From: Archaeoglobales archaeon
Lineage (GTDB): Archaea > Halobacteriota > Archaeoglobi > Archaeoglobales > Archaeoglobaceae
Assembly (NCBI GenBank): GCA_011605865.1
Contig: JAAOZI010000012.1
Location: 24,068 to 88,067, forward strand
Direction: 5' to 3'
DNA length: 64,000 nt
This document shows positions 16,159 through 25,484 of this stretch, piece after piece; position 1 is the stretch's first letter, and the number at the start of each line of letters is the position of its first letter. The notes beneath the pieces are model-generated. The model saw only the letters and a program-made list of their open reading frames with translations, was not told the origin of the DNA and did no database searches. The position numbers and the translations under genes are program-made.

Positions 16159-17427
16159 ATGGCCCTAATAGAGGATGCAAAAAAGGGAAAGAAAGACGAG
16201 TTCGTTAAAAAATGCGCAGAAGAGGAAGGATTAGAAGTTGAAAAACTTCTCAGACTGATCGCTAAAGGTCAAGTTGTAATCCCGAGAAATGTTTTGCGTG
16301 AAATAAAACCTAAGGCCATAGGTTTCCTTTGCTCCACAAAAGTGAACGCAAATGTTGGTACATCTGAAGAGTACATCAACGTTGAAGAAGAAATCGAAAA
16401 AGCCATAATTGCCCAGAAATACGGCGCAGATGCGGTAATGGATCTCTCAACTGGTGGAGACCTGAGAGAGATAAGAAAAAAGATAATGAAAGTTGTTAAG
16501 GTTCCTTTTGGAACCGTACCGATTTACGAGGCTGCTAGAGATTGCAAAAGAATTGGTGACATCAGCGAAGACGACTTTTTCAGAGTTGTTGAAGAGCATG
16601 CAAAAGATGGCGTTGATTTCATGACAATCCATGCCGGGGTAAATTGGACCAGTCTAGAGACGCTCAAAAAATCTAAAAGAATTCTCGGCGTGGTGAGCAG
16701 AGGAGGTGCGATAACGATAGGCTGGATGCTCCAAAACGAGAAAGAGAACCCATACTATAAAAATTTCGATTACTTGTTGGATATTCTCAAAGAATACGAT
16801 GTTACTATAAGCCTAGGTGATGCCTTTCGACCAGGATGCATTCACGATGCAGGAGATAGAGCAAAATACATGGAGTTCATCGTTCTTGGAGAACTAGTAG
16901 AAAAATGTCGAGAGAAAGGAGTCCAGTGCATCGTCGAAGGGCCTGGACACGTTCCATTAGACTTGATAGAGCCTTCGGTAAAAGCGATGAAAAGTGTGAC
17001 GAATAACGCTCCCCTCTACCTTCTTGGTCCCTTAGTAACAGATATCGCAGCGGGTTATGACCACATAGCTGGAGCAATAGGAGCCGCAATAGCAGGAATG
17101 GCTGGAGCCGACTTCATCTGCTATATAACACCTTCAGAGCATCTTGGACTTCCTACGGTTGAAGACGTAAAGGAAGGAGTAATAGCAGCAAAAATTGCTG
17201 CACATGCCGTAGACTTGATCAAGGAGGGTCAGAAAGAGAGAGCGAGAGCCTTGGATTATGAAATGTCAATTGCTAGAAAAAAGCTGGATTGGGATAGACA
17301 GTTTAAACTGTCCCCGGATGAAGAAAGAGCTAGAAAAATTTGGGAAAGAAGAAAAGCTAGGGGAGATTACTGCAGCATGTGCGGAAATCTCTGCGCTATA
17401 AAACTAGTTGAAAGTTTTTTCAAATAG
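16159..17427 (+). CDS. thiC: phosphomethylpyrimidine synthase (ThiC)
   Basis: A radical-SAM enzyme turning aminoimidazole ribotide into HMP phosphate for thiamine. The 422-residue archaeal-length protein has MDLSTGGDL, VPFGTVPIYEA, DFMTIHAGV, SLGDAFRPGCIHDA, EGPGHVPLD and ICYITPSEHLGLP. The C-terminal cluster motif reads C405-SM-C408-GNL-C412, that is CX2CX3C, one residue shorter than the CX2CX4C known for ThiC. A TATA (AATTTTTTTATTA) lies about 25 bases upstream. Hydroxybenzimidazole synthase (BzaF/Bza paralogues) is an alternative, notable beside cobalamin genes. Confidence 0.9.
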   Translation: MALIEDAKKGKKDEFVKKCAEEEGLEVEKLLRLIAKGQVVIPRNVLREIKPKAIGFLCSTKVNANVGTSEEYINVEEEIEKAIIAQKYGADAVMDLSTGGDLREIRKKIMKVVKVPFGTVPIYEAARDCKRIGDISEDDFFRVVEEHAKDGVDFMTIHAGVNWTSLETLKKSKRILGVVSRGGAITIGWMLQNEKENPYYKNFDYLLDILKEYDVTISLGDAFRPGCIHDAGDRAKYMEFIVLGELVEKCREKGVQCIVEGPGHVPLDLIEPSVKAMKSVTNNAPLYLLGPLVTDIAAGYDHIAGAIGAAIAGMAGADFICYITPSEHLGLPTVEDVKEGVIAAKIAAHAVDLIKEGQKERARALDYEMSIARKKLDWDRQFKLSPDEERARKIWERRKARGDYCSMCGNLCAIKLVESFFK

Positions 17428-17499
17428 CGGGCTCGCCGGGAGTCGAACCCGGATCTGGGGTTCCGGAGACCCCAAGGATATCCGCTACCCCACGAGCCC
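17428..17499 (-). tRNA. tRNA-Arg (anticodon CCG)
   Basis: A cloverleaf forms on the minus strand. Acceptor stem GGGCTCG/CGAGCCC, anticodon stem GGGGT/ACCCC around loop CTCCGGA (anticodon CCG, reading CGG), T arm CCGGG-TTCGACT-CCCGG, discriminator G. No intron is visible. It lies one base after the thiC stop and is antisense to the flanking genes. Confidence 0.95.
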
Positions 17500-17519
17500 C
17501 CTAAGTTTATTCTCGCATA

Positions 17520-20138
17520 GTGCAAAAATGTTTTATCCTTTCTGTAGAAATTCCATTGGTGGATGAGAAGCTGAAAAAAGCCTTGGAGTCTGTCGGTATC
17601 TACGAGTTAACAGAACTCCAGCAAAGGGCATTTGATACGATCTACTTCGGAAAAAATACACTTATTGTCGCTCCAACTGGTAGTGGTAAAACCGAAGCTG
17701 CCATGATTCCAATATTTCAGAAGATGCTTGAAAAAAGAAATCCTGGATTCTGCACGATTTATATAACCCCGCTAAGAGCTTTAAACAGGGATATGCTGAG
17801 AAGGTTGAAAAAAATCGCTGAAATGCTTGAAATGAGTGTAGACGTTAGGCATGGAGACACAAAGGAGAGTGAAAGGGCAAAACAGAGTAAAAAACCTCCA
17901 GAGATACTTATAACAACACCAGAAACGTTTCAAATTCTATTTCTCGGTAGAAAACTAAGAAATGCTTTAAAAAATGTAAAATTCATTGTAATCGATGAAA
18001 TACACGAACTGATAGATACCGAACGCGGTGTCCAGCTTCTAGTTGCAATAGAGAGACTAAAAGAGATTGCAAAATTCCAAATAGTGGCTCTATCCGCAAC
18101 AATAGGCGAGCCGGAAAAAATAGCTGAAATTGTTGGCTGTTCGGAAGTAATTTCAGGGGGAACAGAAAAAGAGTACGAGTTCAAAGTTCTAAAGCCTGAA
18201 AACGAACTTGAAACGATAAAGAACATAGTCGATTCACATAACTCTACGCTGATCTTTGTAAACACCCGTCAAACCGCTGAAGCGCTGGGGCTGCAACTGA
18301 AAAAGATTCTGAAAGTAGAAGTTCACCATGGAAGTCTTTCAAGGGAGGCAAGAGTTTCTGCAGAAGAAGCGTTCGCAAAAGGGGAGTTGAAAGCCCTGAT
18401 ATGCACTTCTTCCATGGAACTAGGAATCGACATTGGACACGTTGACGCAGTAATACAGTTCAGTAGCCCCAGACAGGCGATAAGACTGGTTCAGAGAGTT
18501 GGCAGAAGCGGACATGGGCTGGGAAGAAAATCTGTAGGGTATATAATAGCGAACTCCTTCGATGATATTCTTGAATCTGTTGCAATAATTGAAAGAGCCA
18601 AAAAGGGAGAACTCGAAAAGCCAGATCTTCACATCAAAAGTCTTGACGTCCTTGCAAACCAAATATGCGCAATCGCAATTGAATATGGTAGAATCAGAGT
18701 CGAAAAAGTATATGAAATAGTAAAGCGATGTTATTTCTATAGAAATCTCAGCTTTGAGGAGTTCAACGAAGTTTGCAGATACCTGTCCGAAATATGGAGG
18801 ATATTTTATGACGGAGAGGAGATAGCTCCGAGAGCGAGAACGAGGAAGTATTTCTATGAAAACATATCCATGATTCCTGATGAAAAAAGCTACCGCGTCA
18901 TAGACGTGACCACCGGAAAGATGATCGGTAATCTGGATGAGAGTTTCCTTTCAACTTTTAGCGGGGAAGTTTTTGCGATGAAAGGTGAATTGTGGAGAAT
19001 CCTAGGCGTCGATAAAGAAGTTGTAAAAGTTGAACCGGCTAATTTGGAGGGTGAAATACCATCCTGGACCGGGGAAGAAATACCCGTACCATTTGAAGTT
19101 GCTCAGGAAGTTGGAAGGCTAAGAAAGCTAGTCCTTGAAGGTTTTTCTTTGTCATTTTGTGATGAAAACTGTAGAAAGTTTGTCACAGAAAAAATTGCTG
19201 AACACGGAGAGAAATTTGCAGTTCCGAGTGGTGATCATGTGGTAATCGAAGGTTCTGGCAAAAATGTTGTGATCAATGTTTGTTTTGGCCACAAAGCGAA
19301 TGAAGCTATAGGGAGAATTTTAGCCCTAATCCTCTCCCTAAAAAAGGGAACAAACGTTTCAATAGAGATAGACCCTTATAGAGTAAAGATATACCCAGCA
19401 AACCCTGAAGAAGTAAAAGAGGCAATCTTAAAAGTTGATGACGTTGAGAACCTTGCTGAAAGAGCTATAATAGACACGAGGCTAATGCAGTGGAAAATTG
19501 TAAAGGTTGCGAGAAAATTTGGTTTCTTTGACAAAGATGAAGACCTGAGCAGAATAAACCTGAGAAACCTCATAATAAAACTTAGAGGGACACCAATTTA
19601 CAAAGAAGCACTAAGGGAGATCTTCGTTGAAAACCTAGACATTGAGAGGGCCAAACTTTTCTTTAGGGAATTTGGAAAAAAAATAAAATTTTCGGTCTAC
19701 AACACTTTTACTCCCATCGGAGTCGAGTCTAGAGATAGATTTCCGGACATTCTGCTTACAAGACCCTCAGAAGCCGTTTTGAAGGCATTTAAAGAAAGGT
19801 TAATGAACGAAACTTGCAGAGTCCTCTGCGTAAACTGCGGAGCAAATTACAGAGAGCTGGCCAAGAATTTGACTTTAAAATGCATAAAATGTGGAAGCAG
19901 CATGATTGCAGTAGTAAGCGAAAAGAAAAAAGAGATGAAAAAAGAGGAGATATTCAGAATCGCAAATCTCATTGCAAGTTATGGAATGCGGGGAGTATTC
20001 GCAATGCTGACTTATGGAATTGGTTTTGAAACTGCAAAAAGAATCCTCTCAAAATTCTTCGAAAACGAAGATGACTTCTTTAAAGCTCTCCTTGATGCAG
20101 AAAGAAACTATATAAGAACAAGAAAATTTTGGGACTAA
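17520..20138 (+). CDS. Lhr-family superfamily 2 ATP-dependent helicase
   Basis: A large 872-residue 3'-5' helicase of the Lhr group. Motifs in order: Q-motif region LTELQQRAFD, Walker A APTGSGKT (51-58), TPLRALNRD (Ia), TTPETF, Walker B DEIH (159-162), SAT (192-194), FVNTRQTAEALG (IV), TSSMELGIDIGHVD (V) and LVQRVGRSGH (VI). A winged-helix/Lhr-core region follows, with a C-terminal zinc ribbon formed by two CxxC pairs (CVNC, CIKC) near residues 767-787. Probable role in DNA repair or RNA/DNA hybrid handling. It starts 20 bases after tRNA-Arg with GTG; a shorter start near residue 14 is possible. Confidence 0.9.
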   Translation: MQKCFILSVEIPLVDEKLKKALESVGIYELTELQQRAFDTIYFGKNTLIVAPTGSGKTEAAMIPIFQKMLEKRNPGFCTIYITPLRALNRDMLRRLKKIAEMLEMSVDVRHGDTKESERAKQSKKPPEILITTPETFQILFLGRKLRNALKNVKFIVIDEIHELIDTERGVQLLVAIERLKEIAKFQIVALSATIGEPEKIAEIVGCSEVISGGTEKEYEFKVLKPENELETIKNIVDSHNSTLIFVNTRQTAEALGLQLKKILKVEVHHGSLSREARVSAEEAFAKGELKALICTSSMELGIDIGHVDAVIQFSSPRQAIRLVQRVGRSGHGLGRKSVGYIIANSFDDILESVAIIERAKKGELEKPDLHIKSLDVLANQICAIAIEYGRIRVEKVYEIVKRCYFYRNLSFEEFNEVCRYLSEIWRIFYDGEEIAPRARTRKYFYENISMIPDEKSYRVIDVTTGKMIGNLDESFLSTFSGEVFAMKGELWRILGVDKEVVKVEPANLEGEIPSWTGEEIPVPFEVAQEVGRLRKLVLEGFSLSFCDENCRKFVTEKIAEHGEKFAVPSGDHVVIEGSGKNVVINVCFGHKANEAIGRILALILSLKKGTNVSIEIDPYRVKIYPANPEEVKEAILKVDDVENLAERAIIDTRLMQWKIVKVARKFGFFDKDEDLSRINLRNLIIKLRGTPIYKEALREIFVENLDIERAKLFFREFGKKIKFSVYNTFTPIGVESRDRFPDILLTRPSEAVLKAFKERLMNETCRVLCVNCGANYRELAKNLTLKCIKCGSSMIAVVSEKKKEMKKEEIFRIANLIASYGMRGVFAMLTYGIGFETAKRILSKFFENEDDFFKALLDAERNYIRTRKFWD

Positions 20139-20449
20139 GATTTGAGCTTTTTTCTAATTTCCTCTATCTCTGTCTCCAACTGAGATAACTCTACAAATTT
20201 AAACTCCTTCTCCGGTACCCCAGCTAACCTCCAAAAAAGCCTTGCAATCACAGGCATAAGTTTTCCTGCGTATCCCGGACTATGAGGAAGAAGTTTTGCA
20301 GATAGATCTCCGAGAAGCTCGAGTTGTTCTCTTTCAAGTTGCTCCAGTTTTAGACTCGCTTCTCCAAGTAAATATATAGCCGAACCCAGAATTTTTTCTC
20401 TGAGAGCGTAATACTTAGCCGCCTCGCTCGAAATTCTATGAACCCCCAT
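20135..20449 (-). CDS. conserved hypothetical protein, helical
   Basis: A 104-residue protein that I do not recognise. It is mainly helical, with heptad-like Leu/Glu stretches at residues ~25-50 (ASLKLEQLEREQLELLGDLS) and ~88-104 (LSQLETEIEEIRKKLKS), and a middle PHSPGYAGKLMP loop. No signal peptide, membrane segment or metal motif. Its stop overlaps the Lhr stop by four bases (convergent). Coding is supported by an intact frame, charged-residue pattern and lack of an alternative gene. Confidence 0.65.
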   Translation of the reverse strand: MGVHRISSEAAKYYALREKILGSAIYLLGEASLKLEQLEREQLELLGDLSAKLLPHSPGYAGKLMPVIARLFWRLAGVPEKEFKFVELSQLETEIEEIRKKLKS

Positions 20450-20637
20450 AATAATTTTTTATTACAAGATATTTAAAAGTTTCGAGTCTTCCCCATTACC
20501 TTAAATTTTAAATTGGATATAACAAAAAAGTTATCCGCTTAGGCTAGAGTTACCTATCCAAAGGCGAGCTTTCAGTAGAAAATTTTGGTGGCTCAAACTT
20601 ATAGAAAGTTTTAAAATTTCTGAATATTAATTATTCT

Positions 20638-21297
20638 GTGATAATAGTTGATGTTCATGAACCGGAATTTCTTAAAGGAGTTGCCGACAAAGTACAGGAT
20701 TTGGTAATCGATTACTGGATAATCGGAAACAGATGTCACTATGTAGTAGAAAGAAAGACTTTTTCTGATCTAATAAGCAGCCTACTCGGCAGAGCAGAAA
20801 CAAAAGTAAGAGAAAGAATTTTTGAACAGTTAGAAAGATTAAAAGAGTTCAAAGAAAAGCTAGAGAGTCAAGGAAAAAAAGTATGCCCAATTCTAATCAT
20901 CGAAGGAGAATTAGATAGCAGAATAACCCTCGAGCAATGGTTCGGAATCCAAGCGAAAGTTGCAGAAATGGAAATTGGTCTGATCAGAACAGAATCGATT
21001 AACGAGACCATGATTTGCCTCAAAACACTTGAAAAAAGGGCCGGAAAAGATTTAGTAGACTTACCGAAAATTCCGATCTCCAAAAGCCTAAGAGACTTGA
21101 AAACAGAAGCTTTGCATGTTCTAATGGCAATAAGCGGAATCGGGGAAAAGAAGGCTATTAAACTACTTGAAAGATTCGGGAGTCTTAAAAACGTTTTCAA
21201 TTCGAGCGAGAGCGATTTAAAGAGAGTAGTTGGAGAGAAACTGGCGAAACATATGAAAGAGCTATTTGAACAAAGATTCTCATCTGGATTTGACTAA
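20638..21297 (+). CDS. XPF/ERCC4-type structure-specific nuclease without helicase domain
   Basis: 219 residues. The N-terminal ERCC4 nuclease domain has D5-x-H-E8 (VDVHEP), Asp25 and the E38-R39-K40-x3-D44 core (ERKTFSDL). A C-terminal helix-hairpin-helix tandem (LHVLMAISGIGEKKAIKLLERFGS) binds DNA. This is the short, helicase-free XPF layout known mainly from crenarchaea; many euryarchaea instead have Hef with a helicase. The usual Asp-x-Arg-Glu is Asp-x-His-Glu here. The start is GTG with AATATTAATTATT-type TATA sequence upstream. It converges on cofH, overlapping four bases. Confidence 0.88.
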   Translation: MIIVDVHEPEFLKGVADKVQDLVIDYWIIGNRCHYVVERKTFSDLISSLLGRAETKVRERIFEQLERLKEFKEKLESQGKKVCPILIIEGELDSRITLEQWFGIQAKVAEMEIGLIRTESINETMICLKTLEKRAGKDLVDLPKIPISKSLRDLKTEALHVLMAISGIGEKKAIKLLERFGSLKNVFNSSESDLKRVVGEKLAKHMKELFEQRFSSGFD

Positions 21298-22316
21298 TCT
21301 AGTATCCTATAAAGAGTGTCCCTCTGCTTTGGAATTCTCCCGGCTCTTCTTATCAGTTCTCTGAGCTCATCCGGAGTTAGGAATTCGCCTGAAGTTGCTC
21401 CTGCAGATTTTGATATGTTTTCCTCTATTAAAGTCCCTCCCAAATCATTAGCACCAAAGTTAAGAGCCGCTTGTGCAAGCTTTATGCCGAGCTTTACCCA
21501 AGATGCCTGGATGTTCTTGATCTCTGGATAAAGAAGAATTCTCGAAATCGCTATCACAAGAAGATCTTCGAATCCGCTAGCTCCTTTTGCCCTCAAACCA
21601 AGTTCATTGTTTTTCCACATAAAAGATAGCGGAATAAATTCCGTAAATCCTCCGGTCTCCTGCTGGATCCTCTTAATAAGAAGTATATGCTCTATTCTCT
21701 CCTTCCAGCTTTCCACATGTCCGTACATCATTGTTGCAGTAGTTGGAATACCCACACTGTGAGCCTCCTTTATTATTTTAACCCATTCAGCTGTTTTCAG
21801 CTTTTTTGGACATATTTCGCTTCTCACATAATCGTTCAAAATTTCAGCTGCTGTTCCTGGCATCGAATCTAGACCCTCCCTTTTGAGCATTTTTAGAACT
21901 TCAATTGTTTCCATTTTACTGTTCCTTGCCATATGATAAATCTCCATTGGTGAAAAAGCATGGATATGAATACTTCGAGAGACTTCTCTCACGGCTTCCA
22001 GTATAGAAATGTAAAAATCTATCCCCGCATTCGGAAGTAAGCCTCCTTGGATGCAAACTTCTGTGCAACCGAATTCAACAGCCTCCTCTACTTTTCTCTT
22101 TATTTCTTCCAGTGAGAGTCTGAATCCCTTCCTGTTTCGGAAGGCGCAAAACTTGCAATCATTTATACAGACGTCTGTAAAATTTATGTTCCTGTTTACA
22201 ACAAAAGTAACAAAATCCCCAACCGCTTTTTTTCGGAGTTCGTCCGCAATCTTGAAAGTCTCATATGGATTCTCTAAGAGCTTGAACGGATCTAGAACGA
22301 GCATATCCATTTTCAT
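21294..22316 (-). CDS. cofH: FO synthase subunit 2 (5-amino-6-(D-ribitylamino)uracil-L-tyrosine transferase)
   Basis: Radical SAM enzyme that joins a tyrosine-derived fragment to the ribityl-uracil on the way to FO, the F420 chromophore. At 340 residues, the cluster cysteines are C50-x3-C54-x2-C57 in TDVCINDCKFCAF. Later motifs are EVCIQGGLLP, HAFSPMEI, PGTAAEIL, TTATMMYGH, PLSFMW and GANDLGGTL. It overlaps the 3' end of cofG by 56 bases, so the two are translationally linked. Confidence 0.95.
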   Translation of the reverse strand: MKMDMLVLDPFKLLENPYETFKIADELRKKAVGDFVTFVVNRNINFTDVCINDCKFCAFRNRKGFRLSLEEIKRKVEEAVEFGCTEVCIQGGLLPNAGIDFYISILEAVREVSRSIHIHAFSPMEIYHMARNSKMETIEVLKMLKREGLDSMPGTAAEILNDYVRSEICPKKLKTAEWVKIIKEAHSVGIPTTATMMYGHVESWKERIEHILLIKRIQQETGGFTEFIPLSFMWKNNELGLRAKGASGFEDLLVIAISRILLYPEIKNIQASWVKLGIKLAQAALNFGANDLGGTLIEENISKSAGATSGEFLTPDELRELIRRAGRIPKQRDTLYRILD

Positions 22317-23292
22317 CAGAATACACCTCTATTAGCTCATTCAAAGCACTTCCATACAATTTAAGCTTTACGAATTTTGGATATACAGGCAATCTTTCCC
22401 TAAGAACAAATTCTTGACCTAATTTTTTCTTTAAGCTTTCTATCGACGGCCACGGTGCTTCGGGGTTAATATAATCTGGCGTAACTTCTGAAATTCCCCC
22501 AAGATCATTTGCACCAGCCTTCAAAAATGGATAAACATCTTCAACCAGATTTGGAGGAATCTGAATCGCTATATCATCTGGTAAAATTTCCCTCGCTAGC
22601 TTTACGACTTTCAGCATCTCCTCCAAGCTTGGTTCCTTCCAATTCTCCATTTTTGTCCCTTTTTTAGGCTTAAAGTTCTGTATTATTACCTCCTGTATAT
22701 GCCCAAATTCATCATGCAGATCCGCGATGACTTCAAGCGAATAAGCCCTATCGTATTCTTTTTCCCCTATTCCAACCAAAATACCAGTTGTAAATGGAAT
22801 GCAAAGTTTTCCAGCTTCTTTTATCGTTTTTATCCTTTTCTCCGGCTTTTTTCCAGGACTCTCAGAGTGACATTCGAGTTCTACTGCCTGCTCAAGCATA
22901 AGTCCTAGACTGGCGTTCACGGGCTTAAGTTTCATTAGTTCCTCTCTATCCAAAACTCCAGCATTAGTGTGGGGAAGAAGGCCGTGTTTTATCGCAATTC
23001 TATTCATTTCAACCACATAATCTATAAAGCTTTCATAACCCATTAATTTCAGAATTTTTCTAAAACCTTCATAAACGTCCGGTTTTTCCCCAAATGTGAA
23101 CAGAGCTTCTTTTGCATCCTTTACCATAGAAAAAAGCTTTTCAACTTCTTCTCTTTGCATAATATCTACTTTATCTCTCCTAAAACCACAATACCAGCAT
23201 TTATTTCTGCAAGTTCTGGTCAGGGGCACGAAAACGTTTTTTGAATACGTTACGATCACATAACTTGATCTATTCCCGACTAAAAAAATCAT
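22261..23292 (-). CDS. cofG: FO synthase subunit 1 (7,8-didemethyl-8-hydroxy-5-deazariboflavin synthase)
   Basis: Completes the deazaflavin ring of F420. 343 residues with radical SAM cysteines C28-x3-C32-x2-C35 (RTCRNKCWYCGF). CofG-type motifs follow: LPHTNAGVLD, ASLGLMLEQ, CHSESPGKKPEKR, PFTTGILVGIGE, IIQNFKPKKGT, IQIPPNLVED and GANDLGGISEVTPDYINPEAPWP (in two parts). First gene of the cofG-cofH pair. The start codon lies just left of the promoter for the PhoU-like gene, giving a compact divergent arrangement. Confidence 0.95.
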   Translation of the reverse strand: MIFLVGNRSSYVIVTYSKNVFVPLTRTCRNKCWYCGFRRDKVDIMQREEVEKLFSMVKDAKEALFTFGEKPDVYEGFRKILKLMGYESFIDYVVEMNRIAIKHGLLPHTNAGVLDREELMKLKPVNASLGLMLEQAVELECHSESPGKKPEKRIKTIKEAGKLCIPFTTGILVGIGEKEYDRAYSLEVIADLHDEFGHIQEVIIQNFKPKKGTKMENWKEPSLEEMLKVVKLAREILPDDIAIQIPPNLVEDVYPFLKAGANDLGGISEVTPDYINPEAPWPSIESLKKKLGQEFVLRERLPVYPKFVKLKLYGSALNELIEVYSDENGYARSRSVQALRESI

Positions 23293-23372
23293 CGGAATGA
23301 TTTGGAATAATTTTGTATCCAGTGAAAATCAAACGAAAGTTATTTTTACTACATATTAGAACTACATATAAT

Positions 23373-24356
23373 ATGGAGATAGAAACAAGAAAACTGCAGC
23401 TAATCGGTGGTTCAAGCTACATGATCAGTCTACCAAAAGACTGGGTAAAAGCAAATGGACTTAAACAGGGTGATGAAATCGTACTAGAAATCGAAGATAG
23501 TGTAATAACGCTCTACCCAAAAGGTTTCAAAGAAGACATCAAAATTTCAAAAGTTGAAATAACAGATTTAAAAAGATATGATGAAAAGTTCCTAAAAAGG
23601 TTCCTCTACGCCCTCTACATCCAAGGAATTGATGAAATAGTGATAAAAGATAAAAGAGTGACCCCAAAATTGATAGCGAAGATAAGCGAAATCGTGAAAT
23701 CCATAATAGGCATTGAAATAATAGACACCAGAGACAAGATCGTATTAAGATGCCTTACAATCACAGATTTCGACGTCTACGGTGTCGTCAAAAGAATGAG
23801 CCAAATAGTGCAGACGATAATAGAGACGATAATAGATGCTATAGTAAAACGAGATTATTCATTCCTCTCCGAGCTCAAAAACCTAGAGGAAGATACCGAC
23901 AGGCTCTACCTTCTAGCAGTTAGACAGGAGCACAGACTCGTTAAGGAGTTTTCAAGTCCAGCAAAATGGAATGAATTGAGGCTGATTCTAGGAATAAGAA
24001 CGGTGGCAAAACTAATAGAGGAAATAATTGACAATTTAGAAGATTTTTCAAAACTTCTGGCAAAAATGAACGAAGTTGAGCTTGAGCTTTCTAAGCAGTT
24101 TCTAATGGAGCTTAATAATGCATTCGAGCTAGTATCCAAAGCGTATTTTGAATCCAATGTAGAGCTTTCGGAGGATTCTATACAGCTCCTAGAGGATCTG
24201 GAGAACAGAATTATTGACAAAATGAAGACAAGTCCGCAAATGAGCATATATCTTTTGAGCATATGCAGACACATAAAGTCTATAGGTGAAATAGCGCTCA
24301 ACAAATCTGTAAGAGAGTCTCTAGAAGAAATCAAAGAAAAGGAGCAAAAAGCTTAA
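23373..24356 (+). CDS. AbrB-PhoU domain phosphate-uptake regulator-like protein
   Basis: An N-terminal SpoVT-AbrB DNA-binding domain (residues 1-45, GGSSYMISLPKDWVKANGLKQGDEI) is followed by tandem PhoU-type helical repeats (residues ~95-320, acidic metal-binding motifs such as ELKNLEEDTDRLY). Archaeal proteins with this layout are called phosphate uptake regulators. The frame is open to 23313, but ATG 23373 begins the AbrB domain and has an ACATATTA TATA about 24 bases upstream, so I use it. No pst genes are nearby, so the target is unknown. Confidence 0.85.
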   Translation: MEIETRKLQLIGGSSYMISLPKDWVKANGLKQGDEIVLEIEDSVITLYPKGFKEDIKISKVEITDLKRYDEKFLKRFLYALYIQGIDEIVIKDKRVTPKLIAKISEIVKSIIGIEIIDTRDKIVLRCLTITDFDVYGVVKRMSQIVQTIIETIIDAIVKRDYSFLSELKNLEEDTDRLYLLAVRQEHRLVKEFSSPAKWNELRLILGIRTVAKLIEEIIDNLEDFSKLLAKMNEVELELSKQFLMELNNAFELVSKAYFESNVELSEDSIQLLEDLENRIIDKMKTSPQMSIYLLSICRHIKSIGEIALNKSVRESLEEIKEKEQKA

Positions 24357-24379
24357 TTCTTTAAGGTAGAGAAAACTTT

Positions 24380-25348
24380 ATGGGAGAAGAAGTTCATGAT
24401 CTCGAAGATATTCCTGGAGTTGGCCCTGAAACAGCAAGAAAGCTAAGAGATGCAGGATTTACGACGATCGAAGCTATTGCTATTGCATCCCCTGCCGAAA
24501 TTTCTTCAATTGCTGGAATTGGTGAATCGAGTGCAATGAAGATAATACAACATGCGAGAAAGATGGCAAGCATTGGTGGCTTCGAGAGTGGTGAGAAAGT
24601 CCTCGAAAGGAGAAGGAACGTGAAGAAGATCACAACTGGAAGTCGAGAATTGGACAGCCTTCTTGGCGGAGGAGTAGAGACGCAAGCGATAACGGAATTT
24701 TTTGGAGAGTTCGGTAGTGGAAAAACCCAGCTCTGTCATCAACTAGCTGTAAATGTTCAGTTACCTGAAGAGAAGGGTGGTCTAAACGGCTGCGCAATTG
24801 TGATTGACACAGAGAATACATTTAGGCCAGAAAGGATAATTCAAATGGCTCAAGCAAAAAATCTAGACCCGAACGAGGTTTTGAAGAATATCTATGTAGC
24901 CCAAGCCTATAATTCAAGCCATCAAATGCTCCTAGTTGACAACGCGAAAGAGTTAGCTGAAAAGTTAAAGAAAGAGGGAAAGCAAGTGAGACTTCTTATA
25001 GTGGATTCTCTCACATCTCACTTCAGAGCAGAATACGTTGGAAGGGGAACCCTAGCCGACAGACAGCAAAAACTAAACAGACATATGCACGACCTCATGA
25101 AGTTTGGCGAGCTCTTCAACGCAGCCGTCGTCGTTACGAACCAGGTCATGGCAAGACCAGACGTACCCTTTGGAGATCCAACAAAACCGGCGGGCGGGCA
25201 CATCGTTGCGCACACAGCAACTTATAGGGTATATCTTAAGAAGAGCAAGGGAGACTTGAGAATTGCTAGACTTGTTGATTCTCCGCATCTACCCGAGGGA
25301 GAGGTAGTCTTTAGAGTCAGTGAAAAAGGAATAGAAGATCAAAAATGA
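24380..25348 (+). CDS. radA: DNA repair and recombination protein RadA
   Basis: Archaeal Rad51-type recombinase, 322 residues. The N-terminal HhH domain ([31 protein letters not shown]) leads into the ATPase core with Walker [22 protein letters not shown], Walker [17 protein letters not shown]1/L2-loop regions ([25 protein letters not shown]) and [14 protein letters not shown]. Forms filaments on single-stranded DNA for strand exchange. It lies 23 bases after the PhoU-like gene; two small genes that may assist it follow. Confidence 0.97.
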   Translation: MGEEVHDLEDIPGVGPETARKLRDAGFTTIEAIAIASPAEISSIAGIGESSAMKIIQHARKMASIGGFESGEKVLERRRNVKKITTGSRELDSLLGGGVETQAITEFFGEFGSGKTQLCHQLAVNVQLPEEKGGLNGCAIVIDTENTFRPERIIQMAQAKNLDPNEVLKNIYVAQAYNSSHQMLLVDNAKELAEKLKKEGKQVRLLIVDSLTSHFRAEYVGRGTLADRQQKLNRHMHDLMKFGELFNAAVVVTNQVMARPDVPFGDPTKPAGGHIVAHTATYRVYLKKSKGDLRIARLVDSPHLPEGEVVFRVSEKGIEDQK

Positions 25349-25484
25349 TCTTTCCCATGTTAAAACATAGTCTTAGGCCCGCATCATTTTCATTACTCAA
25401 AATGAACTCCAGGATTTGCTGATTGGGTTCAACTAAAAACACCAAAAAACTGAAAATACTTATATTTTCGCACCAAATGGGGTC

